DNA of 64,000 nucleotides from Diprion similis. Taxonomy: Eukaryota; Arthropoda; Insecta; Hymenoptera; Diprionidae. The number at the start of each line of letters is the position of its first letter. Position 1 is the first letter of the stretch. The stretch is taken from the NCBI RefSeq assembly GCF_021155765.1, contig NC_060114.1, forward strand, positions 12,243,001 through 12,307,000, in the 5' to 3' direction. The notes beneath the pieces were generated by a model, which did not search any database, had not been told where the DNA came from, and saw nothing but the letters and a program-made list of their open reading frames with translations. A program made the position numbers and the translations under genes. Positions 1 to 13,165 of this stretch are shown in pieces.

Positions 1-1157
1 TAAGATACAATTTAGTTCGTACATACATTTTCAGAAGTTAAATACATACACCAGATTGAAAACTACGGCACATCACCTATGCTAACAATAAAATATATCT
101 GTATCTTATGAATTACAGTACCTATCTTGTAGTGGCTAATATTCGTAATCATATACCTATTTTTCTACCACAATGAAAAAAATATATGATCTAGTTATTT
201 TTATTTCCTCTGCTTTTTTGCACACATGAGAATTGAAATTTTCCTCGTCCGAACGGGGACTCTACTGAAACTTCGATAATGCCGAGTTTTTAATTTTTGA
301 AATCATTAGAAATAGATTTACTGAAAAATTCCGTCAAGATTTAGATTACGCTAACATGTGTCCGAAAGTTTCAACCTTCTTGCGATGAATTGTATACGCA
401 AGGAATTTTTAGTAGACTGCAGCCGTACGCATACACTTTCCGCGTAGATGACTGAAATTTTTTCTAAATAAAAGTTAATTAACTAATTGTTAACAAAATT
501 TCACAAGAGACCCGGTGATTAGAACATGTGGCATAAGTAGAACGCCTGTGAGACCCGCTGAACACTACAAGCTATACATAGTTCAGTGGCGAGACCCCTC
601 GCCACCGTCTAACTATCGAAAATGAGCTTCCTTTTATACCGACAACGCCCAGATGGGTATCCTAACCCTAGCCTTTCGATAGGGCGGTTCATCTTTTCAC
701 GGTATATAACCAATGTCTGCCGTCCGCGACCGATGTCCGTGAAATCGGAACCTGCATCCCTCCGTAAAGAATTTTTTTACTTGAGAGCACTGGCCTACCC
801 GGTACCTCGTCGTCCGGTGCTTAGGAAAATTAAGAGGTCCGTGAGCCCACCAAAAGTATCATCAGAAAAAAGAAAGACCTCATGTCGTGAACGATATGAG
901 CCTAGGTTGACAATTTGGCACATCGCAGACAGAGAATTTACATGCAGATACAATCGTGGGTTAGCGTGGATCGTCTGTCAAGTCTTGAACTGGGGATGAA
1001 GATGTTTTCCTCGCGCCGTCTTCGTCAGTTTGTGAATTATGGGCCCTGAGCGGATGCAAAGTCGGCTCTCGTTCCTGGTTCGTAGCCCGAGGACTGCGAC
1101 AAGCGCAACGTTGAGAGGTCTTCCGAAGGAATTTCGTGTCTTGGTCTCTTGGTCAAC
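1..1157. other. Upstream region of the ZAD gene, no gene supported
   Basis: AT-rich to about position 520, then more GC-balanced up to the start codon at 1158, as expected for a promoter and 5' leader. An open frame of 125 codons (622-999, +) has an Arg/Lys/Pro-rich product with no domain I recognise, and I do not call it a gene. A perfect 8-bp inverted repeat with a 4-nt spacer lies at 586-605. I cannot place a transcription start. Confidence 0.5.
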
Positions 1158-4115
1158 ATGGCCGTGATCGAGGAATTCAGCGAGCTTTGCCGGCTCTGCG
1201 CTGGTAAGACGAGCCTCAGCCTCGGTCTTCCGATTTTCGAGACTGAAGGTGAGATGCGGCACATAGACGAAAAGATCTCCGCCTGTCTTCCTGTCCAGGT
1301 AAGTGGCGACTTTGGCCGACCTGACTTCGCATTAGCGCCTAACCCAACTCTGAATTGCCCTAATTGCCCCACTCTCCAGATCTCCATGACGGACAAGCTG
1401 CCAAAATTGGTTTGCCAGGAATGCGCCTACAAGCTGGATCAGCTGTACAACTTCAGAGAGAAATGTCTTCATACAGAGGGGATGTTCGTCGCCATGCTCA
1501 AGGGTGTTCATGTCGACGAGAGTCATTTCAAGGAGGGTTGTGGAGAATCGGATCAAATGCAGGCCATGCAAGTGATGGATGATATGGATCTCGCCGGCGG
1601 AGAACAGGTAGTTTCTCAAGAAGAGATGTGTCAGCATGGCGGGGAAATTCAAGTTGCTGGTATAGAGCTAGACGGTGATACAGTACGAATGGTTGACCAG
1701 CACATACGTGACATGCAGGATGAGGTAGGTAGGAAAACATTATAACATTGAAATGCTCAAAACAGCTTGAAAAAGAAGTGGTTCACATCGAACAGAACTC
1801 TGAGCTATGCACTTTTTTCATCACTAATCACTTGTTGTATAAAATACACTTCCAGAAGTTGATTTCAATGTGAAATTTATTTACAATGACAGAGTAAATT
1901 ATGGAACCACTCTGTTCCAAAATCCAAGTTTACATATTCCTCAACTTGTACTACTTATTATCAATGCCATTACTTAAGAAGCTACTAATAGGATTTCAAG
2001 AATTAGTTCGTTATTTTTTTTCCAACTAATGTTTTTCCTAGGATTAATTATTATTCTACAGATGCATATACAAAGAAATAAGGAAATAGTTTCAGAGTTC
2101 ATTACGTAGCTCATACAACTTTTTTTTTAAATTCTGCAAATTTAAAGCTCCAACTCCCTACAACTACTATTTTTTTTTACTGATGAGCCAACTTCGTACT
2201 AATATTTGTTCAAGAAGCTTGGCAATCTTAAAACTACCCATTACAGGTCTCTAGTCAGCAGATTACGATGCATCTGGAAGGAGATGTGACGGTTGTGAGT
2301 AACCTGACTGTTGGGACCGACCTCAGCCAGCTGGACATAAACTATGTGACATCAATCAGCCCACAGAATCAAGACTGTCAGGATACATGCCAAATGGAAC
2401 GGGTACAATTCTGCAAAGATATAAAATTTGAACCTGTTATTGTGAAGGATGAATATCACAGGCTGCAAGAACGACTCTCTACAGAATGTTCGACAGAAGC
2501 TAATGAGACTGACGTTAGTGTCAATAACATGGATGCACCATTATATGTACAGAAAAACTTCTCAAAACTTATATTAAATTTCAGTAATAAATGATTTTTA
2601 GAATCAATTGAAAATTTTCGAAACTTCATAAAAATTTTATAATTACAGGAAAGAGAAAATGGCATGCACCAACCAGAAAGTGATAGTGATAGTGAGGTGG
2701 ATGCATCGGTCGAGAACGAGAACGAGATGGAGACACGAACTGAGGATGGAACTGAGGATCCCTTGCAATCCGGAATAGCCCCGTCAACAAGTGGACATAG
2801 TAATCTAAGTAGCAATGCAAGTGAAACGCCTGTGGAATATACTAAATCAGCTAAAGCATCACTGCTACAAGCAATTCTGACCAATCCTAGTATAGATGAG
2901 ACAGGTAACAGTTGGTATGTCTGTCGTTTGTGCAACGAAGCAGCCACCGAACCTTCCAGCCTTGCGCAACACTTTGAGGTTCATTTTTGCAGCTGTGCAT
3001 GTGGTATATACTACACAAGCGTCGAGGCTCTGAATATCCATAAGCAGCACTGCCAGATGAGTAAGAGCAAAGAGGTATTATGCACAACTGAGCCATGCAG
3101 TGATATTGCAACAAATCCGGAGGAACAAAAAAAGCCTGGAACAACAGCTAGGCAAAAATGGACGCCAAAAATTTGTACAGAGTGTGGAAAACAGTACAGA
3201 ACTAATTACAAACTTCAAGAGCACATGCGAAAGCACACTGGTGAGAAACCGTTTCAATGCCTACTCTGTGAGAAGGCGTTTCGTAGTAAAATTGGTCTCG
3301 CCCAGCACACGGCAACACATACGGGACAGTTTGATTATACTTGCTCAACTTGTGGCAAAGGATTCCAGTGCAAAAGCTACCTCATAGTACACCAGCGTGT
3401 GCACTCAGACCTAAAACCCTATCCTTGCAGTACATGTGGTCAAAACTTCAAGACGAAACAGTCGCTGCTAGATCATCAAAATCGACACCTGGGTGTCAAA
3501 CCGTACATGTGCGACATATGCGGTAAGGGATTCATAACGAAAGGACTGTGCAAAAGCCATCAGAAAATTCATTCAGGAAAGGATAATCGTCAGTATCCTT
3601 GCATGGTCTGCAACAAACTGTTTGTTAGTAAAAGCTACCTGAATACTCACCTTCGTATTCATACTGGTGAAAAGCCGTATAAATGTGAGGTATGCGGAAA
3701 GGGTTTCCTCACGCGGGTTGACCTCAAAATTCACTCCACAATGCACACCGGTGAGAAGAGTTTCGTATGTGAGATGTGTGGCAAAGCGTTTGCTCGTCGT
3801 GCGGCTCTCCGATGTCATCGCCGATCGCATACCGGTGAGCGGCCCTACAGATGCGACGTATGTGGAAAAACATTCACTCAGTTCAGTCCTATGGCGATAC
3901 ACAAACGTCTTCACACTGGTGAACGTCCATACGAGTGCGATATTTGTCGCAAAGCATTTGTATCCAGGTCTACTATGATGTGCCATCGCAAGAAGCACCA
4001 TCTTCCATCGACTACAGATCAGAAGGAGGAGGTGTCTGACCAAGTCATGGAAATTATATCGACTGAGATTGTGGTCAGAGGGTCCCACGATGGAATACAG
4101 ATAACTGCTGATTGA
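1158..4115 (+). CDS. ZAD-domain C2H2 zinc-finger transcription factor
   Basis: Four coding exons: 1158-1298, 1380-1724, 2247 to about 2513 (or 2546), and 2649-4115, all joined in phase 0; about 739 residues with the first choice of exon-3 end. The N-terminus is a zinc-finger-associated domain: CRLC near residue 9, then LVCQECAYKLDQLYNF after the first intron, giving the four zinc-binding cysteines. ZADs dimerise and are typical of insect transcription factors. An acidic linker with KFEP and VKDE follows. The last exon carries one early finger (CRLC...HFEVH), one degenerate CSCACG segment, then ten regular C2H2 fingers with TGEKP-type linkers. The Met at 1158 is chosen because it directly precedes the ZAD; the frame also opens upstream from a TTG. 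The donor of exon 3 is weak and uncertain (GTTAGT at 2514 or GTACAG at 2547). Nuclear DNA-binding role is inferred from the family. Confidence 0.92.
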
Positions 4116-4528
4116 ACCTGTGTACAGATAAACTGTAAAAAAAATGATACAAAAATGGGGGTGATGAGGGCAACAGCAAACTCATTGTCAGAGTCAACTC
4201 CATGTTGGAATCATGTCTCTAGAAGACTTCAGTATCTGAACGGAATTTTCTAGTAACGTGACTTTGCTACAATATGAACTATCATTGAAAATATCATCAT
4301 GTTCAAAATAAGGAATTTGTAAAATATTGTCCTCATGTTTCTGCCAGAGTTTAAAGGTACTGATATTTTGGTTAGCCAATACTGAACAGTAAAAACTTAT
4401 GCATATAACTTTCCAGATTGAAAATTTTTCTCTCTTGAGATACATATGTTGGCGATACTGTGTCCCATGTTCTTAAAAAATTATTTTACGAGAGATGTGA
4501 CTGACGAATAATTGGCAATGGTTTTAAT

Positions 4529-4628
4529 ATACCGTGAATGTCTGTTGAAACAGATCCTGTTAAGTCACACAGTCACCGCAGTAACCGTGTGGCTTGGAAT
4601 GGTCTATTCCAACAAACATTCACGGTAT
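4529..4628 (+). other. Long imperfect hairpin, precursor-miRNA-like or MITE remnant
   Basis: Two arms of 44 nt pair around a 12-nt loop (tcaccgcagtaa), with six mismatches and several G:U pairs. The outer 13 base pairs (ataccgtgaatgt) are perfect. It lies about 410 bp beyond the stop codon of the ZAD gene, on its sense strand, possibly inside the 3' UTR. I match no known insect miRNA to either arm. A degraded foldback transposon would look the same. Confidence 0.5.
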
Positions 4629-4842
4629 GCATAGAATGTTGCAGGAGTGGAGCTTAAAATTGGTAAACCTACCGCAAACCGAACACAAATTTCCCTGCCA
4701 AGTCTGCTTATTTTTATAAAAACCAAGTTGTGTGTATTTTCTACCTTCATATTATTAAAAAAAATTCTTATAATTGGACCTCAAACGTATACATATGTAT
4801 AGTATGTATCGTAAATAACTCAAAGTAGTGAGAGAGTAAAGT

Positions 4843-4870
4843 AACAATAATAATAACAACAATAACAGTA
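4843..4870. repeat. AAT/AAC trinucleotide microsatellite
   Basis: Runs of aat and aac units, read as a leucine run on the minus strand by chance. No function suggested. Confidence 0.6.
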
Positions 4871-7800
4871 ATTTTGAACTTGCACATCTAGCGATAATCT
4901 CTAATATTACTATGGTTCTGAAAATCGAAAACATGATAAACAAAATAATCATAAAACATAAATGGCAAAACTACTGCTTATGGTGTGATAACTATCCACA
5001 TTCATTATTTACTCAAATGATGGTGAATTGTTTCAGAAGACAAAATGAGATTCACTACATTTGAATACATAGGAATCTGTATACGTAAATTCCTTGTACG
5101 TACATACATACTGTGTACAAATGATTTGCTACACAAGCAAACAAACTCATCATAATACCTAATAGCAAATATAAATTCATAGAAATGGCTTCACAGATTT
5201 TATACTAGTAGATATTTTTTGCGCATATTCCCCGTTTGTTATCTTGCTAACAATATAATACAGTAGATTGTGTACCAAGGTGGCAAAGTAGGATTGTTAA
5301 GGCCAAGCATATGTTTACAATATCAGTGGTAGGTGAGCGTGTGCGCAAGCCGAAGACGAATATTGCAAATATATATGGCGAACAAGACTTTACCTCCATG
5401 GTGCTCACATTATTTTACGTAGCAAAAGTATGGTTTACAAATTGTTTTTTTTTTCATAGCGGGGTACAAGAAAGAGCACTTTCTAGTATTAGAACGTAAA
5501 AGTGCACTTTTCTGTACTCCAATGCATTTTTTTTTGGACTGTTGCTGAAACGATTATTTTACGTACGTAATGCAGGAAAAAAAACCGTGTAAACAATACT
5601 GTGTTACATAAAATAATTTTCATACGTCTATACAGTTAACGATATCACCTAAAAATTGGTCCCTTCAGGCATCGCGGTAGGATTTCTTTAGATTTTTTTT
5701 CTTTTTTCCATTGTTATCGTTATTTGTAACGCCAAATTTACGAATTGTAAGATTACCCAAGGCACAAATACACGGCTAATACCTGGGGCACTATATAAAT
5801 TTTACGAACCAGTTCTACACTTTTTTCTGCTATCGCAAATTATGTAGCAGACATACATTTAAAATTGATAATGAAAATAAAGACTCGACCATGTACTATT
5901 TTTAAAACTACCACTGGTTTTTCAATCTTGTTCATTTGGTACATTCAATTAATAAAAGTTGCATTTTGTCTTTTTGTTCGAATTACAGATTCATCATATT
6001 CAGCGTAACAATATAGACGTATAGTAATGGAGATGATCAAATGTTCATAAAAAAATATGCAACTAACGAGAGAAAATGATGCTGAAAAAAATAGCTTCTC
6101 TCAATAAATTATGTTTATTTGGTGATAAAACTCAATGAACTACACTAACTAATATATTGATTTAATAATCGTCAACTTCTGGTCATACTTATCTACATTA
6201 TCTTTAGGCAATGCGATGCTTTGTACAATGCTTTTTCTTTCTTTTTTCATTAAACATACACATGTATATGAATACATTTATGCCGCGTGTATGTATGTGT
6301 ATAGGTGTCCATATGCATATTGTTATATATATAACATTTGTGCCACACGGTAATGAAGTGAACATCATATCTGAATAGGAGCTTTTAGCATCCAGCAACG
6401 CGATTCTGGTTTTCACTCTGGAGTTAACAAGTAATATTGCTAGTACGTAACATGCATTGTGGACTTGAATTAACATCGCTCACTATAGCATTAGTGTGAT
6501 CCAGAGTCACAATCCAGAGATTGATGTTTGAAGGGTAGCTACTGTTGTTAAAAATATACAGGCCCAAAAATCCTTGCAATTTTCAATGATTTTCGTTGAA
6601 TTGTTGAACAACCCCTGCGGCCCCTAAACATTCACGAAAATTTTTTACTACACTGCCTAACTGCATCGGTAGAACGAGTGTACATAGTCTCGTCCAATGG
6701 TGCAAAGTGCGCATAACTAATCACACTACAATGTACGACTTCCGCTTCTGATTAGTTTTGCGTGATGTAATGGGAAATGTGAAATTACGAAATTTGGTGT
6801 AAAACATTTCACCATTCTTTCTGGATATATAGAACGTGCGAGTCTTGATATCATATGTATATGCTCGTTTGTTGGTCCAGAAAAATAAATATCCTCACGT
6901 TGTCATTATTGATTTAAAAGTGGCAGATATTCATATTAAAATAGTAAATACTACACCCGGTATTGCAATTATTTAAAAATACGACGTAGAAAAGAAATTA
7001 CGAATGTTTTGTACACTGGCGACAGTATGTTGGTAATCTTGTTGTTGAAGACCTTGATCAATATTTACTGAAACATGTTATGTTATAATCGTGACGCAAC
7101 AACACAGCAATAACGTACACAAGGCAACACAAATGAATTTAAATACGTTACGCGAATCAACCGCGGGGTATGTAATCGGTAACGCAACATTAGCCCATCA
7201 GTCTTTCTCTCATTTCACTCATCTGTCATGGTTCATTTCCTTTTAGTACTCAGTCATATACCTAATACACGCGTATTTTATGAAAACTTCTATCTACAGC
7301 GACACTTGCCTCTTGCATACCTACATAAAAAGCTCCAGATAGCAGTGTTGCTCATGCTAGATTATACATATATCTATAAACTACTATGTGACACCGAATA
7401 TATAAAATGATAAATCAACGCGGAGTAAATCTGACCGCGTATCACGACGACGGTGTATTAAAATATCCTAAGGATAATTGAATCTAATATAACATACCGG
7501 CGGCAAACACTGCTTTCCTGTTACTTTTCTCCTATACCTAAGTTTATGTCAAAGTATTACAGTCAATAGTCTTAATTTTCTATAACATGAATAATATTTT
7601 TACCTGAACTTAAACGTCTTATAATAACAGACAGTGAATACTAGTATGCAACAGTAGCGTAAAGTTGAAGGCGAGACTGAAAAAAGACTGTAAGTTGCAT
7701 TTTTCGTTAACTGGCACTTACAGCCTTTTCAATTTCCTTTTCAATTTACAAAAGTCGTTGATATTACGTGTATTTGCTGATAGATACCTATCTTAATCAA

Positions 7801-8773
7801 TGGATTGAAATGAGATTGTTTTACTTCATTCATATCATTTCAAGATTTATCAAATAGATTCTTCATAACGAACGCGTACCGTTTTATCGAAGATTGAAAG
7901 GATGCAGAAAAAAAACGTAATCTTATTTTTGAACGGCTTTCGTCCGCAATCGTAGTTATCGCTATAATGCATCGTAAATGTAGATAATTGAAACGTCAAT
8001 CAATAGCAAATGAACTATGTTCTAAGGGAATGAAAATTGTTGACCTGTGTATGTAACTTAAGACATGCAGCTAACTGAAAAGCGATAAGCCAGTGAATTT
8101 TTTCATACGAACGGTACCGATCCTTGAAAAGATATTTATTTATTTAACGAATCAGCTTTAGTTATTTCAACCATTTCATTTTGTAATCTATAACCTCGTT
8201 CGAATGTCGAATTAGAATCTTTGAAAATATTCAATATTCCTCGAGTTGGGAGGATTCACTTCACTTGCGATCACCTACAACCATATTGTACAAATTATCA
8301 TTATTACACCCAACCCGCATAAACAAATAAAGCTCCTACAAGTGATAATAACAATATTTAACTAAAACGACACAATTCCAAAAAAATTTCTGTCAATAGC
8401 GTCGCACCATAGTCTATCACGTTTCATCGAATCATTTTGTGCCCCGAGGATGAGGCACTCTACACATACATTTGATTCAATTTTTTTTGTTTTCATCGAT
8501 ACGATCAGAGAACCCGTGGACTGAGGTTGAAATCATTGATCTCAACGTGCAATGAACATTTAGTACTACATAACGCCCCGAATTTCATGATATGACGCAA
8601 CAGCGTCACACGTCATTGGGCACCATTTTTATTGCTTGGAGAATAGGCCAGCAGAAATAGGCATTTACCGACGTGAAGTAGAGCGAGGTACGTGTTCCTT
8701 CTTCAATTCAGCAGTGGGGGATACTGGTGATTATATTGAGCGTGCTACCCTGAAATAAATGAATATAAATTCA

Positions 8774-8779
8774 TTTATT
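8774..8779 (-). terminator. Poly(A) signal AATAAA, TMCC gene
   Basis: TTTATT on the plus strand reads AATAAA on the minus strand, about 75 nt beyond the TMCC stop codon. Confidence 0.5.
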
Positions 8780-8853
8780 GCATTTCGATCATGGTCTACT
8801 TAGTCTTTTCATTGCTAGATCGACCATTGAATTAAATTAATCAACTTACAATG

Positions 8854-11800
8854 CTACTTTACCGCCAAAGTTTGTTTGAGGCGTCGCATTAGATGACTAC
8901 CAACATCGTGGACCTCTGGCCACTGCTTTAGTACGAATACAATTCCGAGAACGACGAGCGTCGTAGTCAGTATGCGCACCCTGCACATGAAACAATGAGG
9001 CTTAGTACAGCTGGAACAGACACGTGAAAATATATAGAAAATGGTAAAGGCAATATTCTAAGGTATACGACTGACGTTGAGTAGAGCTGTTGTTCTTGTT
9101 TTTTTTTTTTTTTTTCAATTTGCATTACAGTAGAAATTCTATAATTCAGGGACTATTAGGTTCATGATCAAAACACTTCATATTTTATGGGGATAGAGTA
9201 TTAAGTAGGAACTGTTTAGTACTTAGTAAATGTATTTTTTAATTATTGATCTTCAATTTTTTGAACACAGACATGCTCTGTTTTTCTGCACCAGAACAGT
9301 AACTAGATTGTAATAAAATTATTGTCAGATGAAGCAGAACAGAGCAGAACAGTGCAAGCTGAAAATGCTATGAATGACGTACATGCATAACAGAGAAAAT
9401 TTGGGTAACGATAATAGCAAGTTCTCTACAAGTTAAATTTCAAAGGCTTTTTTAAAGTACAGTGTCAGACTGAGAAGATGAGAATGATAACAATGAGGAC
9501 GTAATTCAATTTAAAAAATATTTCTAATTAGTTTACCTGGTCCTCAGGAATGGCATCATTATGCCAGCACCTGTCGCAACGAGAAGTAAGACAACTTGTA
9601 GGACTGTAAGAACAACGTTTATCAATTTGACCACCAAAGCTCGTGCGTTGCTGTTGTCAAGCCCTTCCAGTGTGACGTACTGTTGGTGCTGTTGTTGCTG
9701 GTGTTCCATCTTCCAAATTTTCGTCTGACAACTTTCCAACATCTCGTGAATATCCCGCAACCGGTCTTCACTCTGATACTGAACCTTTTCTTCCATATCA
9801 GTTATTGTCTGCTTTAAATTCTCAATTTCGTTCTGATGGAGCTCAGTGAGGTCGTTAACTTGTTCTTCCAACCGCTCACATCTGAAGCGTTCCTCTTGAA
9901 GTGCATGCGATAGATATGCCACTTCTTGCTGAAGAACCTGTCAAATGAAATAAAGCTCACTATTACAAATGATCGAATCCCTGCATGAGAGAGTGTAAGG
10001 TTCACAAAATAGAAGCGCACCTTGAATCCTTCAAGCTTTTCTCGCAGCCTATCATAATTTTCTCTGTTTTCTTGAAGCTCGGAGAAAATCGGCTTGAGAC
10101 TGAACGCAGCACTGTTGCTGTGGCAAGCATGTGGCTGCCCTCTGCTGCCGGGAGCGCTTTCACTGGTAACGCTAGAACACTCCGAGCCTTCTTCAGATGG
10201 GAATTTAATAGCAGCGGCACTATGCGTAGAACCCAGACTGCATCCGCCGGGAAGTGTTGCCGAACCATGGTGTGTCTTCTCTTCTTCGACACTACCGTTG
10301 TCATCGTTACCTGCACGTGGTGTATCGTTTACATAAAAAGTTGAGCCATCTGTAGACACAGAGGTCGACAGTTAAAATCTTATCATACACTAAAGGTCAA
10401 TTTAGAAGATACAGTGTAAGAAAAGTACACAAGACAATTTACGAAACTTCTATACAGTCTGTTGACACGAGATGGCATGATCATGTAATATGATTAAAGA
10501 AGCGAATCAAACAATTCTAACATCAAGTCACTATACCCAATCGGATGGTACTTACTAGTTTCAACTGCCATGAGCAGCAAGAAACAATTATAATATATTT
10601 TAACGAACATTAACACACATTTAAAGCCGTAAAATCTATATTTTGAAGATATTACAATAAAGAAATATATGTACGCTAGTATAGAGTAGGAGAGTAAGAG
10701 ATATAATCAAAAATGTGAGTCAGAAAGTTGCACATCAGCAGGTATTACTTACGTGATAATGTGTTTATGTTGTCTGCACTGCCAAACTTGTTTTTTATAA
10801 GATGTGCAAACTCCCGAGGCTTGGACATGACACTCCTTAAACAAAAACGAATAATTGAAATTATAGTAAAAATTTATAGATGAATTGAAAACAGCAGTGA
10901 GAAACTTAATGCATATTCGGATTGTAAATTTGAAGAAAATGCGACATAATATATCAAAAAGGTACCCATAATAAAAGGTCATAGTAATTTTGTGGGTCAT
11001 GCAAAACCAGGTATCGTAATCTCGCGATTACCGTACTCACCCTGAAAAACCAGTGATTCCATCTCTAATATTACCACCCACATTTCTGAAAGATATTAGA
11101 TCTCAAATTAGAAGCTATAAATTGAAATCAAGGAACTGCCACAGACGGGATCACAGTATCATGGATATCAGCCTAACAAATGCTGAATTGAAAGTAAAGA
11201 TCTATGACTTACTTAAGCCCCTGTCCCATATCACGGAGAACTTCTCTAGGTTGTCTATGACTGGTCGGAGCACCATGAACTTCGTAATCTTTCAACTTCT
11301 TTGTATAACTCTCCAATTTCTTTTGCAGCTGTGATATACTATGCGCTGACTTTTGATTTTTCTTCTCAAATACAGCCTTGATTCTCATCAGCTGCTGCTT
11401 GTCCGCATTAGCAGCTAATTTTAAATACTCGTTTACATTGTCTGAAACAAGTGTGAAAGAAAAAAATTTATTACACTAATCGGTGTGCGCCTTCTTCACA
11501 ATATACCGCACTGCATAATTCTTGTTTAATGACCAATTATGCTTAGCGTAAAGGATTCTAAGAAGCTCACCGTCTCGCGTCGTTTGTTCTATTCTTATCA
11601 ACTCTCTGGTTCTTACAATTTTGTTTTGCAAATGCTCCATGGCTTGACGGCCACGGGTGCCGCTTGAGTCAACATCGTCGCTGATTAACTCCGATGATCC
11701 GTTCGAAAGGAAGGACTGCGTAGCATGGTACGCCTCCTAAAATTCAACGGAGACCGTCAGAATTGTATATTCTACATGCCTCTCTGGTAAATCTTCAGCC

Positions 11801-13165
11801 ATATTTATCTATATCAATTTCTTACCCCTTCGTCGTCTGTTGGTGGATTAACATTCGATACAAAATCTTCTAGATCAGCTATGGTTCCGGTTGTCCCAGG
11901 ATCATCTGTACCATCTCCCGAACGTGCAACCGCACCGGGAGATCTTTGCCGTACGCTGCCTTTCATGCCTCCGCCACCGCCACTACTGCCACTGCCTGTG
12001 CTTCCTTCACCCGAATGATGTCTGAATAAAAATGAATCTTAGTCATGACTATGAATGCTTTTCATGATTAATTCTTATTCAGTTTGTATCATTTCGATTT
12101 CCACGTTACTCTTGTTTTTTGTCCCTGATCAGATTAATTCGTCAACATCGTCTTGGATTTTGTGTATGAAAAAAAAAAATCCCCAGCTAGCACAAATTGA
12201 TTTGGGAGTAAAATATTACAGCATTTACTACAAAATTAATAACACTTTGATGTTGCTTTTTGCCATGTTGCACCAAACCATTTCGCAATTGGAAGTTGAA
12301 ATCTATAGTGTTTGTTTACAGTTTCAATTTAAGTTACTTAGAAAGTAGCTTGAACATTATCTATTGCTTAAATATATGTCTAAGTAGAGAAAAATGAGTA
12401 TCTATGACGATTTCAACAAGTGATAACCACAGTTTCTATATAGATAAGAAATTGAATTTTCCCATCTGCCATATAATATCGCTGTTCTTATCTCAACGCC
12501 AAATTATATCTGTTAAGATTTTTTTTTAGTCTAGTAATACGCCGGGAGAGATGCCAAGAGACATATGCCAGCTTTAGCTCAAGCGTGTAAATGAAACATA
12601 TATTCAAGTTAGAATACTTCCATTGTACAATGTTGAAAAGCGAAGAAAGACAACAACTAAATGAAAATATTTACAAAATCAAGTCTATTACAAATTTGGT
12701 GACTTTTCCAGATTTTATGGAAGCATATGAATGTAACAAACGCATTTATGCACATTTTGACAGAGAATATTCTACCGAAAGTAAGATTATAACACAGAAT
12801 TATACGATCAATGTTTTAGTTTCGTGCTCAATATCACAGGAAACTATAAGATGATCTAAATATCATGACATAATTAAATTTTATCATAGAGCACTGCTCA
12901 GAAAGCATGTTTTTGCCGAATAATAGAAACAGTCTAAACTATAAACTGTGAACCAAATTTTCTGTGTACTCTTCGCTCGCCAAGTTTGCAACAACCTTGA
13001 AAACATTATCAACCAAAGCAAGACTCACGCAGCGACATTTCGAGACTTTGAAACAGGATCCAGGGTGACTGGGAGATGGTGACGCTGTGCTTGAGTAGTG
13101 CTTCGACTTGGCGAAGTGCTTCGGGAGCTGTTCTTGCTTGATGGGGCTACCGAGAGGCTAGCCAT
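8854..13165 (-). CDS. TMCC: Transmembrane and coiled-coil domain protein (TMCC1-3 / Dementin family)
   Basis: Nine coding exons on the minus strand: 13165-13029, 12021-11826, 11736-11571, 11441-11213, 11085-11041, 10835-10753, 10349-10021, 9937-9537 and 8980-8854. All have GT..AG borders and compatible phases; 1713 nt, 570 residues plus stop. The N-terminal third is Ser/Gly-rich. The family core follows: [10 protein letters not shown] near residue 190, QLQKKLE, then [19 protein letters not shown] near residue 260. A coiled coil follows ([14 protein letters not shown] near 406), then a Gln/His run. Two membrane segments lie near residues 500-520 and 531-548, a C-terminal ER hairpin typical of TMCC proteins. 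Vertebrate members sit in the ER and affect ER organisation; Drosophila Dementin is the fly relative. The ATG at 13165 is the first in frame. A 5' UTR acceptor at 13237/13238 and a donor CGAG|GTGAGC at 13704 suggest a leader exon right of 13705. Exon 5 is only 45 nt. Confidence 0.95.

Larger units (their letters stand above)
4116..8853. other. Gene-poor interval between the ZAD gene and TMCC
   Basis: About 4.7 kb of AT-rich sequence with no open frame I can assign. It probably holds the 3' UTR of the ZAD gene at its left and the 3' UTR of TMCC at its right. It contains the long imperfect hairpin at 4529-4628 and a short AAT/AAC microsatellite near 4843-4870. An inverted repeat TGACGC-AACA-GCGTCA occurs near 8593. 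Nothing else stands out. Confidence 0.5.

Noticed and set aside
622-999. 125-codon open frame before the ZAD gene
   Set aside because: No recognisable domain, lies in the likely promoter/leader, and has an Arg-rich composition typical of chance frames in GC-richer DNA.
1158-1724. The ZAD exons as the shared 5' exon of the zinc-finger array
   Set aside because: They lie on the opposite strand, and their donors are phase 0, whereas the array needs phase 2. Trans-splicing would still fail on phase.
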